A stretch of DNA of 32,966 bases from positions 1 through 32,966 of the forward strand of contig JALEIO010000027.1 of the NCBI GenBank assembly GCA_022769845.1, read 5' to 3'. Shown here piece after piece: positions 5,989 through 12,910 of the stretch. The position numbers and the translations under genes are program-made. Under the pieces are notes generated by a model. The model saw nothing but the letters and a program-made list of their open reading frames with translations, was not told where the DNA came from and did not search any database. This stretch comes from Oscillospiraceae bacterium (GTDB taxonomy: Bacteria; Bacillota; Clostridia; UMGS1810). How positions within the stretch are numbered: position 1 is the stretch's first letter; the number at the start of each line of letters is the position of its first letter.

Positions 5989-8619
5989 ATGGCTAAAAAG
6001 TATGTATACCTTTTTTCCGAAGGTGATGCCTCGATGAGAAATCTGCTTGGCGGCAAAGGTGCCAACCTTGCAGAAATGACAAGACTCGGAATGCCGGTTC
6101 CGCAGGGATTTACCGTTACTACGGAGGCCTGCACAAAGTATTACGAGGATGGAAGAAAAATTAATGATGAAATCCAGGCTGAAATTATGGAGTACATCAC
6201 AAAAATGGAAGAAATTACCGGAATGAAATTCGGCGATACCGAAAATCCGCTCCTTGTTTCTGTACGAAGCGGTGCAAGAGCTTCAATGCCCGGTATGATG
6301 GATACCATTTTGAACCTCGGTTTGAACGAAACCGTTGCGGAGGTTATGGCTAAAAAGTCCAACAATCCCAGATGGGCTTACGACTGCTACAGAAGATTTA
6401 TTCAGATGTATTCCGACGTTGTTATGGAAGTCGGCAAAAAATATTTTGAGCAGCTTATTGATGAAATGAAGGCGAAAAAGGGCGTAACTCAAGACGTTGA
6501 GCTTACTGCTGAAGATTTGAAAGAGCTTGCTAATCAGTTTAAAGCTGAATACAAAGCTAAAATCGGTGAGGATTTCCCCGACGACCCGAAGGAGCAGCTT
6601 ATGGGTGCTATCAAAGCCGTTTTCCGTTCGTGGGACAACCCTCGTGCAAACGTTTACAGACGTGATAACGATATTCCTTATTCTTGGGGTACAGCCGTTA
6701 ACGTTCAGATGATGGCGTTTGGTAATATGGGCGATACTTCAGGTACGGGTGTTGCATTTACAAGAAACCCCGCTACAGGCGAAAAGAAGCTCTTCGGTGA
6801 GTTCCTTCTCAACGCACAGGGCGAGGACGTTGTTGCAGGTGTAAGAACACCGCAGCCGATTGAACAGTTAAAGGACGTTATGCCTGAAGTTTACAATCAG
6901 TTTGTAGACATCTGCTCTAAACTTGAAAACCATTACCGCGATATGCAGGATATGGAATTTACAATTCAGGACAGAAAGCTTTATATGCTCCAGACAAGAA
7001 ACGGCAAAAGAACTGCTGCCGCTGCACTCAAAATTGCGTGCGACCTTGTTGATGAGGGTATGATTACAGATAAAGACGCTGTTAAAATGATTGACCCGAG
7101 AAACCTTGATTCACTGCTTCATCCGCAGTTTGACCAGGTTGCTCTTAAGAAGGCTGACGTTCTCGGCAAAGCGCTTGCTGCATCTCCCGGTGCTGCCTGC
7201 GGTAAAATCGTATTCACAGCCGATGACGCTAAAGCTTGGGCTGAAAGAGGCGAAAAAGTTGTTTTGGTGCGTCTTGAAACCTCGCCTGAAGATATTGAAG
7301 GTATGAAGGCTGCACAGGGCATCCTCACAGTAAGAGGCGGTATGACATCTCACGCAGCGGTTGTTGCAAGAGGTATGGGTACTTGCTGCGTATCCGGATG
7401 CTCGGATATCATTATGGACGAAGAAAACAAAAAATTTGTTCTTGCAGGCAAAACCTTTACAGAAGGTGACGAAATTTCTATTGACGGTTCAACAGGTAAT
7501 ATCTATGACGGTATTGTTCCTACGGTTGAAGCTTCAATCGGCGGAGATTTCGGCAGAATTATGGCTTGGGCTGATAAATACAGAACATTAAAGGTAAGAA
7601 CAAACGCTGATACTCCGACAGACGCTGCAAACGCAGTTAAACTCGGCGCTGAAGGTATCGGTCTTTGCCGTACCGAGCATATGTTCTTTGAGGGCAACAG
7701 AATTGACGCATTCAGAGAAATGATTTGCGCTGACACTGTTGAAGAAAGAGAAGCTGCACTTAATAAAATTCTTCCTATGCAGCAGGGCGATTTTGAAAAG
7801 CTCTACGAAGCTTTGGAGGGTAACCCTGTAACAATCAGATTCCTTGATCCCCCGCTTCACGAGTTTGTTCCCACAGAGGAAGCTGATATTGAAATTCTTG
7901 CAAAAGCACAGGGCAAATCTGTTACTGCTATTAAAGATATTATCAACAGCTTGCACGAGGCTAACCCGATGATGGGTCACAGAGGCTGCCGTCTTGCGGT
8001 AACATATCCTGAAATTGCAAAAATGCAGACAAAAGCGGTTATACGCGCTGCTATAAATGTTTCGAAGGCTCATCCCGACTGGAAGATTGTTCCTGAAATT
8101 ATGATTCCGCTCGTTTGCGAAGTTAAAGAGCTTAAATTCGTTAAAAATGCGGTTGTTGAAACTGCTGACGCAGAAATCAAAGCTTCGGGCATTGACCTCA
8201 AATATGAAGTTGGTACAATGATTGAAATTCCGCGTGCGGCTCTCACTGCTGATGAGATTGCTACTGAAGCTGATTTCTTCTGCTTCGGTACAAACGACCT
8301 CACACAGATGACCTTTGGTTTCTCGCGTGACGACGCAGGTAAGTTCCTTGAGTCTTACTATGATACAAAGATTTTTGAAAACGATCCGTTTGCAAAACTT
8401 GATCAGAACGGCGTTGGTAAGCTTATGGAAATGGCTATCAAGCTTGGTAAGCCTGTTAATCCGAAGCTCCACGTTGGTATCTGCGGTGAACACGGCGGAG
8501 ATCCTTCGTCTGTTGAGTTCTGCCACAAGATTGGTCTTGATTATGTATCCTGCTCCCCGTTCAGAGTGCCGATTGCACGTCTTGCGGCTGCACAGGCAAA
8601 AATCAACGAGCTTAACTAA
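5989..8619 (+). CDS. ppdK: Pyruvate, phosphate dikinase
   Basis: Cytoplasmic enzyme interconverting pyruvate, ATP and phosphate with phosphoenolpyruvate, AMP and pyrophosphate; in anaerobes it often works in glycolysis with pyrophosphate recovery. Length 876 matches the family (about 874). The N-terminal ATP-grasp domain begins GGKGANLAEMTRLGMPVPQG. The phosphohistidine domain has GGMTSHAAVVARGMG with the catalytic histidine at 455. The C-terminal PEP/pyruvate barrel has GLCRTEHMFF and the CGEHGGDPSSVEF block with catalytic Cys832. It is a stand-alone unit with its own promoter region and terminator. Codon use is richer in GCT/CTC/GGT than its upstream neighbours, as expected for high expression. 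Confidence 0.98.
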   Translation: MAKKYVYLFSEGDASMRNLLGGKGANLAEMTRLGMPVPQGFTVTTEACTKYYEDGRKINDEIQAEIMEYITKMEEITGMKFGDTENPLLVSVRSGARASMPGMMDTILNLGLNETVAEVMAKKSNNPRWAYDCYRRFIQMYSDVVMEVGKKYFEQLIDEMKAKKGVTQDVELTAEDLKELANQFKAEYKAKIGEDFPDDPKEQLMGAIKAVFRSWDNPRANVYRRDNDIPYSWGTAVNVQMMAFGNMGDTSGTGVAFTRNPATGEKKLFGEFLLNAQGEDVVAGVRTPQPIEQLKDVMPEVYNQFVDICSKLENHYRDMQDMEFTIQDRKLYMLQTRNGKRTAAAALKIACDLVDEGMITDKDAVKMIDPRNLDSLLHPQFDQVALKKADVLGKALAASPGAACGKIVFTADDAKAWAERGEKVVLVRLETSPEDIEGMKAAQGILTVRGGMTSHAAVVARGMGTCCVSGCSDIIMDEENKKFVLAGKTFTEGDEISIDGSTGNIYDGIVPTVEASIGGDFGRIMAWADKYRTLKVRTNADTPTDAANAVKLGAEGIGLCRTEHMFFEGNRIDAFREMICADTVEEREAALNKILPMQQGDFEKLYEALEGNPVTIRFLDPPLHEFVPTEEADIEILAKAQGKSVTAIKDIINSLHEANPMMGHRGCRLAVTYPEIAKMQTKAVIRAAINVSKAHPDWKIVPEIMIPLVCEVKELKFVKNAVVETADAEIKASGIDLKYEVGTMIEIPRAALTADEIATEADFFCFGTNDLTQMTFGFSRDDAGKFLESYYDTKIFENDPFAKLDQNGVGKLMEMAIKLGKPVNPKLHVGICGEHGGDPSSVEFCHKIGLDYVSCSPFRVPIARLAAAQAKINELN

Positions 8620-8641
8620 TCGGTTTATACGATTTAGCTTT

Positions 8642-8672
8642 AAACCCTTCCGTGAAAACGGAAGGGTTTTTA
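8642..8672 (+). terminator. Intrinsic terminator of ppdK
   Basis: The stem AACCCTTCCGT / ACGGAAGGGTT with a GAAA tetraloop is followed by a run of T, 22 bases after the ppdK stop. It is a textbook Rho-independent terminator. Confidence 0.93.
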
Positions 8673-8743
8673 TATTTCGGGTTTAAGGATAAATTGTTCG
8701 AAAAATTATTGAGTGCTTTATATAAAGAAAATCAAAATAAACT

Positions 8744-8775
8744 TAAAGCGCTCCGCGATAATGCGAAGCGCTTTA
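8744..8775 (-). terminator. Hairpin, probable terminator of the minus-strand stalk-protein gene
   Basis: A 13-base stem with one mismatch (8744-8756 with 8763-8775, loop of 6) lies about 80 bases beyond the end of the minus-strand gene. Read on the minus strand it is followed by a T-rich but interrupted tract. That makes it a plausible though imperfect terminator, separate from the ppdK terminator. Nothing else is evident in 8673-8853. Confidence 0.55.
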
Positions 8776-8853
8776 AAATGGTGTTATGAATTTTATGTGC
8801 CGCAAGTCTGTTAAGAAATTATGATATTCCTTGCAGACTGCGTTTTAAGTGTT

Positions 8854-9498
8854 TTATTCAGCCTTTTCGGTATCGTTTGAAGTACCACCGCTGTTATCCT
8901 CGGCGTTTTCGTCTTGGATATCCATTTTGCTTATATAAACCGCATTGTCCTTAACTTCAACCTTTTTACCGAGAACTTCAGCAAAATAATTTGCGGGAAC
9001 ATAGGTTTTGTCGTCGATAAGAACAGGCGCACAGTCAAGCTCAATAGGAGTCATTCTGCCTTTTATATAAGCGTTTTCGCCGAGTGTAACGGCATACATA
9101 CCAAGATTAATCATTGCAGTGTTTGTTTCTTCATCCCATTCAACTGTCATACCGTCAGCTTCAACAAGCTCGCGGAGCGGAAGCATAATAACGCCTTCGT
9201 GAACAACGGGTTTGCCTTTGATTTCAACATTTTCGTTATCAATGATGATTTTTTCGGGTGCCGCTACGCCATACGGAACGCCGATTTCCCCATTTTCCGA
9301 AATGAGCATTACCTTGTATTCGTCGCTTTCATTATTTTCGCCGTCATAAATGGGGGTTCCGTCAGCTTCGGTTGCCGGAATAGTCATAACGAGATCATCG
9401 TAGTTTGCAGTCTCATCATTGTCGGAATTTGCCAATGCGGTAAACGCGGATGCAGGAATAGTAAGTGCGAGTGCTAATGCTAAAACTTTCTTTTTCAT
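8854..9498 (-). CDS. Secreted stalk-domain (copper amine oxidase N-terminal-like) protein
   Basis: An exported protein of 214 residues. Residues 1-23 form a signal peptide (basic MKKK, hydrophobic core, AXA-type end ALA before N24). A low-complexity acidic region follows. Residues about 85-190 match the copper amine oxidase N-terminal-like domain, here purely structural, with the block GVIMLPLRELVEADGMTVEW and a second half-repeat DKTYVPANYFAEVLG. The acidic C-tail (191-214) is disordered. No catalytic residues or sortase/SLH anchor are visible. Such domains are frequent on clostridial cell-surface proteins, but function here is unknown. The ribosome binding site AAAGGAAG precedes the ATG. 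It is divergent from proC and has its own promoter. Confidence 0.8.
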   Translation of the reverse strand: MKKKVLALALALTIPASAFTALANSDNDETANYDDLVMTIPATEADGTPIYDGENNESDEYKVMLISENGEIGVPYGVAAPEKIIIDNENVEIKGKPVVHEGVIMLPLRELVEADGMTVEWDEETNTAMINLGMYAVTLGENAYIKGRMTPIELDCAPVLIDDKTYVPANYFAEVLGKKVEVKDNAVYISKMDIQDENAEDNSGGTSNDTEKAE

Positions 9499-9522
9499 AA
9501 TATGTACTTCCTTTCTTTTTGC

Positions 9523-9550
9523 ATTATAAATTTGCCGTAGGCAAAATCAA
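9523..9550 (-). promoter_or_regulatory. SigA promoter of the stalk-protein gene with a palindrome in its spacer
   Basis: On the minus strand, -35 TTGATT (9550-9545) and -10 TATAAT (9528-9523, perfect) are separated by 16 bases, and transcription would begin near 9516. The spacer is almost filled by a perfect palindrome, TTTGCC-GTA-GGCAAA (9531-9545), which could be an operator for a repressor occluding RNA polymerase. The operator role is inference. Confidence 0.65.
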
Positions 9551-9646
9551 AATGCTGTTGTTTTTTTGTGTTACACTTTTTAGACGTATAAAAAACAAAA
9601 AAGTTCCAAAGTTTTTAAAAAATTTTAAAATAATTTGAAAATTCTA

Positions 9647-9675
9647 TATACAAAAAATTAAAATTGTGCTAAAAT
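9647..9675 (+). promoter_or_regulatory. Candidate SigA promoter of proC
   Basis: An extended -10 TGCTAAAAT lies at 9667-9675, with a partial -35 TATACA (9647-9652) at a 17-base spacing. It gives a short leader before the proC start at 9710. The surrounding DNA is very AT-rich, so chance similarity is possible. Confidence 0.4.
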
Positions 9676-9709
9676 AAAAAATATATTTAATACAGAAACG
9701 GTGATTATT

Positions 9710-10486
9710 ATGTCGAAAATTTTAGGTTTTATAGGCACGGGCAATATGGGCTCGGCAATAATAGGCGGTGTTGCCGACAAGACTGATGTTATAAATGCTT
9801 ACGATATAAAGAAAAATGAAAATCTTAAGGTGCATTATAAGGAAAGTATAAAATCGCTCGTTAACGATAGCGATGTTGTTGTTTTTTGCGTTAAGCCGAA
9901 TATGTTTGAAACGGTTCTTAATGAGGTTAAAACTGCGGATTACAAGGATAAGCTGTTTATTTCGATTGCAGCAGGCATTACCAAGGATTTTATAAAACAA
10001 AGGCTCGGCAATGTTAAGCTTGTGCGCGTTATGCCAAATCTTCCGCTTTGTGTGGGCGAGGGTATGAGCGTTGTGTCTCCTGACGAAAATTTAAGTGATG
10101 ACGATTTTGCGTCTGTTAAGCTTATTTTTGAATCGTCGGGGAAAATGTGCGTTATGAGCGAGGATTACATCAATAAAGCTATTGCTGTTAACGGAAGCGG
10201 TCCTGCGTATGTGTTTATGTTTATTGAGGCTATGGCGGACGCACTTGTTAAAAACGGCGTTGACAGGAAAAATTCATACACTCTTGCTGCGCAGACAGTG
10301 CTCGGCTCGGCAAAAATGCTGCTTGAAACAAATCTTCATCCCGGAGTTCTTAAGGATATGGTTTGCTCGCCTGCAGGAACAACCATCGATGCGGTAATCG
10401 ACCTTGAGAAAAACGGTTTTCGTCATTCGGTGATGAGTGCGGTGCAGAAATGCACCGAAAAAGCCATAGAAATGAGCAAAAAATAA
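9710..10486 (+). CDS. proC: Pyrroline-5-carboxylate reductase
   Basis: Catalyses the last step of proline synthesis, NAD(P)H-dependent reduction of pyrroline-5-carboxylate. The N-terminal Rossmann motif GFIGTGNMGSAIIGG is followed by VFCVKPNMF and VRVMPNLPLCVGEGMS. The C-terminal dimerisation/active-site region has AVNGSGPAYVFMFIEAMADA and LKDMVCSPAGTTIDAV. From ATG at 9710 the protein has 258 residues, a usual length. An in-frame GTG at 9701 is part of the ribosome binding region (CGGTGA) and is less likely as the start. spoIIM follows after about 60 bases and has its own candidate promoter. Confidence 0.95.
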   Translation: MSKILGFIGTGNMGSAIIGGVADKTDVINAYDIKKNENLKVHYKESIKSLVNDSDVVVFCVKPNMFETVLNEVKTADYKDKLFISIAAGITKDFIKQRLGNVKLVRVMPNLPLCVGEGMSVVSPDENLSDDDFASVKLIFESSGKMCVMSEDYINKAIAVNGSGPAYVFMFIEAMADALVKNGVDRKNSYTLAAQTVLGSAKMLLETNLHPGVLKDMVCSPAGTTIDAVIDLEKNGFRHSVMSAVQKCTEKAIEMSKK

Positions 10487-10488
10487 AG

Positions 10489-10516
10489 GTATATTTTGTC
10501 CTTGCTTTCATATAAT
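10489..10516 (+). promoter_or_regulatory. Candidate SigE-type promoter of spoIIM
   Basis: GTATATT (10489-10495) and CATATAAT (10509-10516) lie just after proC, with a 13-base gap. The -10-like box matches the SigE consensus CATACAMT at 7 of 8 positions, and the -35-like box is identical to the one before yqfC. The spacing is one base shorter there. spoIIM is SigE-dependent in Bacillus, which fits. Confidence 0.45.
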
Positions 10517-10548
10517 TTATTATTAAAACATATGAGGAGTGGGGCATA

Positions 10549-11133
10549 ATGAAACGTGCGGCGGAGTATTTAAGGAGAAATTCCTACATATATATAATGG
10601 CATTTGCGCTGTTTGTAATTGGCATTTGCGTTGGAATTTTGGGGGCGGCAGGCATAGGGAATGAGGAATTGGTCGGCCTGACAGAGTATGTGGGGAAATT
10701 TTTCGGGAGCACGCAAAAGGTTGCGCACTTTGACGTTTTCAAAAGATGCGCAGCGCAGAATTTTAAGCTTATATTTTTGTGCGGAATATGTGCGATGTTT
10801 GTCTACACAATGCCTTTTTGCTTTGCCGCGGTTGGGTTTAAAGGATTTACGACAGGTTTTGCTGCGGGCTTTATTCTCAAAACCTTTAATTACAAGGGCG
10901 CAATTTTTATTTTTTCTTCATTTATTCCGGCTCTTGTTTTTCTTATGCCTGTTATGTTTCTTATGTGCGGTGTATGCGTGCGGTTTGCGTTTATGTGCCA
11001 CAAAAACAAGTCGAAGCGAAAAAAAGAGGTTTTTTCGTTTGCATTATCTATGCTTGCGCTGTGGGCAGCAATGAGCCTTATTGATTTGACAGACAGTTTT
11101 GTATCGGAGTTTGTTGTAAAAGGTGTTTTTTAA
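10549..11133 (+). CDS. spoIIM: Stage II sporulation protein M
   Basis: Integral membrane component of the SpoIIDMP peptidoglycan-remodelling complex that drives forespore engulfment. The 194 residues contain about five hydrophobic segments: residues about 14-34 (YIMAFALFVIGICVGILGAA), the segment FKLIFLCGICAMFVYTMPF, a glycine-rich AAVGFKGFTTGFAAGFIL segment, an SSFIPALVFLMPVMFLM segment and a C-terminal one. The FxGxxxGFxxG-type motif is characteristic of the DUF95/SpoIIM family. The GAGGAGTGGGG ribosome binding site precedes the ATG. In B. subtilis spoIIM also lies close to the xerD (ripX) gene, as here. Confidence 0.9.
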   Translation: MKRAAEYLRRNSYIYIMAFALFVIGICVGILGAAGIGNEELVGLTEYVGKFFGSTQKVAHFDVFKRCAAQNFKLIFLCGICAMFVYTMPFCFAAVGFKGFTTGFAAGFILKTFNYKGAIFIFSSFIPALVFLMPVMFLMCGVCVRFAFMCHKNKSKRKKEVFSFALSMLALWAAMSLIDLTDSFVSEFVVKGVF

Positions 11134-11148
11134 CGAAAGGATAAAATA

Positions 11149-12066
11149 ATGGATTTAACAGAGGATTTTCCCGATATAGATAATTTTGATGATTTGACAA
11201 AAAAATTTTCCGAATATATGAAAGCGGAACGCAGTTCGTCACAAAGCACTATTCAGGCTTATGTGCGGGATATTAAAAATTTTTCGGAATTTGCAAGAAA
11301 GAATTATATAGATATTACCAAAGCTACAAGGCAGAATGTTTTATCGTATGTGATGTATCTTCAGCGGTGTAAAAAAGCGCCGTCCAGCATTACAAGAGCG
11401 GTTGCCGGAATACGAATGTTTTATCAGTATCTTTTAAAGGAAGGAAAAACGAAGGACAACCCTGCTTATCGGTTGAAGCTTCCAAAATGCGATAAAAAGC
11501 TTCCTGATATTATGACGGTGGAGGAGGTAGATCTTCTTTTAAATCAGCCGTCGCAGTCAACTTTTAAGGGAAAGCGGGACAAAGCTATGCTGGAGCTTAT
11601 GTATGCTTCGGGAATGAAGGTGTCGGAGCTTGTGTCGCTTTGCGTTGACGATGTTGATGTAGATCTCGGATTTGTAAAGTGCGTATCTCTTCCTCACGCG
11701 AGAATTGTGCCACTCGGCGCGCCGTGCATTGCCGCGCTTGCCGATTATTTAAGCTATGCACGATTTTATATGATAAAAGAGGAGAACGAAAAAAGACTGT
11801 TTGTAAATTGCAGTGGCACCAAAATAACGCGGCAGGGGTTTTGGAAGATTATAAAGGAATATGCGAAAAAAGCAAATATTGATAAGGATATTACTCCTCA
11901 CACTCTGCGCCATTCGTTTGCCGCGCATCTTTTGGAAAACGGGGCGGATATATCCTCGGTGCAGGAAATGCTCGGACACTGCGATATTTCTTCAACTCAG
12001 AACTATTCGAGGCTTGTGCGTCCGCGAATTAAAGATGTGTATACAAAAACGCATCCGAGGGCGTGA
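11149..12066 (+). CDS. xerD: XerD-like tyrosine recombinase with altered catalytic positions
   Basis: Tyrosine recombinase of XerC/XerD size (305 residues). The N-terminal SAM-like core-binding domain (about 12-100) and the C-terminal catalytic domain (about 118-305) are both present. H251 and R254 (TPHTLRHSFAAHLLENGADI), H277 (LGHCDIS) and the nucleophile Y286 (STQNYSRL) are intact. The position of the first catalytic arginine, normally G-x-R-V-S-E-L, is lysine (K157 in GMKVSEL). The beta-hairpin that normally reads GKGxKER is CVSLPHAR, so the usual catalytic lysine is absent. It follows spoIIM by 15 bases, where xerD is expected. It is either a divergent XerD or a recombinase with reduced activity. 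Confidence 0.8.
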   Translation: MDLTEDFPDIDNFDDLTKKFSEYMKAERSSSQSTIQAYVRDIKNFSEFARKNYIDITKATRQNVLSYVMYLQRCKKAPSSITRAVAGIRMFYQYLLKEGKTKDNPAYRLKLPKCDKKLPDIMTVEEVDLLLNQPSQSTFKGKRDKAMLELMYASGMKVSELVSLCVDDVDVDLGFVKCVSLPHARIVPLGAPCIAALADYLSYARFYMIKEENEKRLFVNCSGTKITRQGFWKIIKEYAKKANIDKDITPHTLRHSFAAHLLENGADISSVQEMLGHCDISSTQNYSRLVRPRIKDVYTKTHPRA

Positions 12067-12133
12067 TTTTTGTAAAATTTTGGGCAAACAGAGTGTGAAT
12101 TTTGTTATATTTGCCGAAAATATGCACATAAAA

Positions 12134-12159
12134 ACAAAATATATTAAATTATATTTTGT
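12134..12159. repeat. AT-rich perfect inverted repeat
   Basis: Ten-base perfect arms (12134-12143 and 12150-12159) flank a TTAAAT centre, about 70 bases after the recombinase gene. It contains only two G/C pairs, so as an RNA hairpin it is weak. It might be a poor terminator or a protein-binding dyad. Nothing else is recognisable in 12067-12218. Confidence 0.55.
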
Positions 12160-12218
12160 ATAAGTTTTACGAAATTTTGAAAAATCTGCCTTTTTTGATT
12201 TTAAAATATAAAAAAAAC

Positions 12219-12247
12219 TTGCAAAAATAGTGTAAATGATGTAAAAT
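12219..12247 (+). promoter_or_regulatory. SigA promoter of the ribosomal superoperon
   Basis: -35 TTGCAA (12219-12224), a 17-base spacer and -10 TAAAAT (12242-12247) give a start near 12254, about 240 bases ahead of rpsJ. It is the best promoter match in the 427-base gene-free stretch before the S10 operon. Confidence 0.7.
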
Positions 12248-12253
12248 ATACGA

Positions 12254-12493
12254 GTGTGGCTTGACATACGATGATGCGGGAGGTTACGGCAAATACGCCA
12301 ATTTCCGCGGAGAATGTCCGAATCATTGAACTCGGGCGGCTTGCATCACAGTACAATATTTTTGTGTTGTATTATGCCCGGTTTGCCTTTTATAAACCGG
12401 GATTTATAATGCAAATGACGTGAAACACACGGCTATGTGTACTGTTTGTGATGTCGTAATGCACAACAAAATTACGATAAGGAGGTACTACAA
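12254..12493 (+). promoter_or_regulatory. Structured 5' leader of the S10 operon
   Basis: The untranslated leader of about 240 bases has several complementary segments. (1) TGATGC at 12272-12277 pairs with GCATCA at 12343-12348 and encloses a GTCCGA/TCGGGC hairpin (12316-12321 with 12332-12337). (2) A two-part hairpin has CCCGGTTT/AAACCGGG (12377-12384 with 12394-12401) on top of a 9-pair lower stem (12367-12375 with 12406-12414, one G-U pair). (3) TCGTAAT/ATTACGA (12454-12460 with 12471-12477) ends three bases before the GGAGGT ribosome binding site. The region has no coding frame. Autogenous control by a ribosomal protein is the natural hypothesis; which protein is unknown. Confidence 0.65.
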
Positions 12494-12805
12494 ATGGCTA
12501 ATCAGAAAATCAGAATTAAGCTTAAAGCTTATGACCATCAGTTGGTTGACCAGTCGGCACAGAAAATAGTGGAAACCGCGCAGAGAACAGGCGCAAAAGT
12601 TTCGGGCCCTATTCCGCTTCCGACAAAGAAAGAAATCGTAACAATCTTGCGTGCGGTTCACAAATATAAAGATTCCCGTGAACAGTTTGAAATGAGAACT
12701 CACAAAAGATTAATTGACATTCTTGAACCCACATCAAAGACAATTGACACATTGCTTAAAATTTCATTGCCCGCAGGCGTTGATATTGAAATTAAGCAGG
12801 TGTGA
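12494..12805 (+). CDS. rpsJ: 30S ribosomal protein S10
   Basis: First gene of the S10 operon; S10 sits in the 30S head and also acts in transcription antitermination as NusE. The 103-residue sequence has the family blocks IRIKLKAYDHQLVDQSA, GPIPLPTKKE and SREQFEMRTHKRLIDI. Strong AAGGAGGT site before the ATG. A 105-base gap with several hairpins separates it from rplC. The usual upstream genes rpsL, rpsG, fusA and tuf are not here; a recombinase gene and a long leader take their place. Confidence 0.99.
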   Translation: MANQKIRIKLKAYDHQLVDQSAQKIVETAQRTGAKVSGPIPLPTKKEIVTILRAVHKYKDSREQFEMRTHKRLIDILEPTSKTIDTLLKISLPAGVDIEIKQV

Positions 12806-12812
12806 TTGGAAC

Positions 12813-12882
12813 GTCTTTTAAGGTAAGACAGCGTGACTGCAGTTTTTGCGCAGTCGGTCAATGTTGGAGATTTATCTTCAAC
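12813..12882 (+). promoter_or_regulatory. Hairpin cluster in the rpsJ-rplC intergenic leader
   Basis: Three consecutive inverted repeats fill the gap: GTCTT/AAGAC (12813-12817 with 12825-12829), GACTGC/GCAGTC (12835-12840 with 12850-12855), and GTTGGAGA/TCTTCAAC (12863-12870 with 12875-12882, one G-U pair, loop TTTA). The last ends 13 bases before the rplC ribosome binding site. None has a T-tract, so these look like RNA processing or translational control structures rather than terminators. Confidence 0.5.
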
Positions 12883-12910
12883 CAATAACCGAATTAGGAG
12901 GAAGAAAATT

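Noticed and set aside
7588..8526. 312-codon frame on the minus strand inside ppdK
   Set aside because: Long antisense frame caused by ppdK codon bias; its translation has no recognisable domain, and ppdK is complete and convincing.
8914..9477. 187-codon plus-strand frame opposite the stalk-protein gene
   Set aside because: The minus-strand frame has a signal peptide, domain, promoter and ribosome binding site; the plus-strand product looks like a mirror-frame artefact.
12833..12910. N-terminal extension of L3
   Set aside because: The canonical L3 start is at 12911 with a strong ribosome binding site; the upstream part is hairpin-forming leader RNA.
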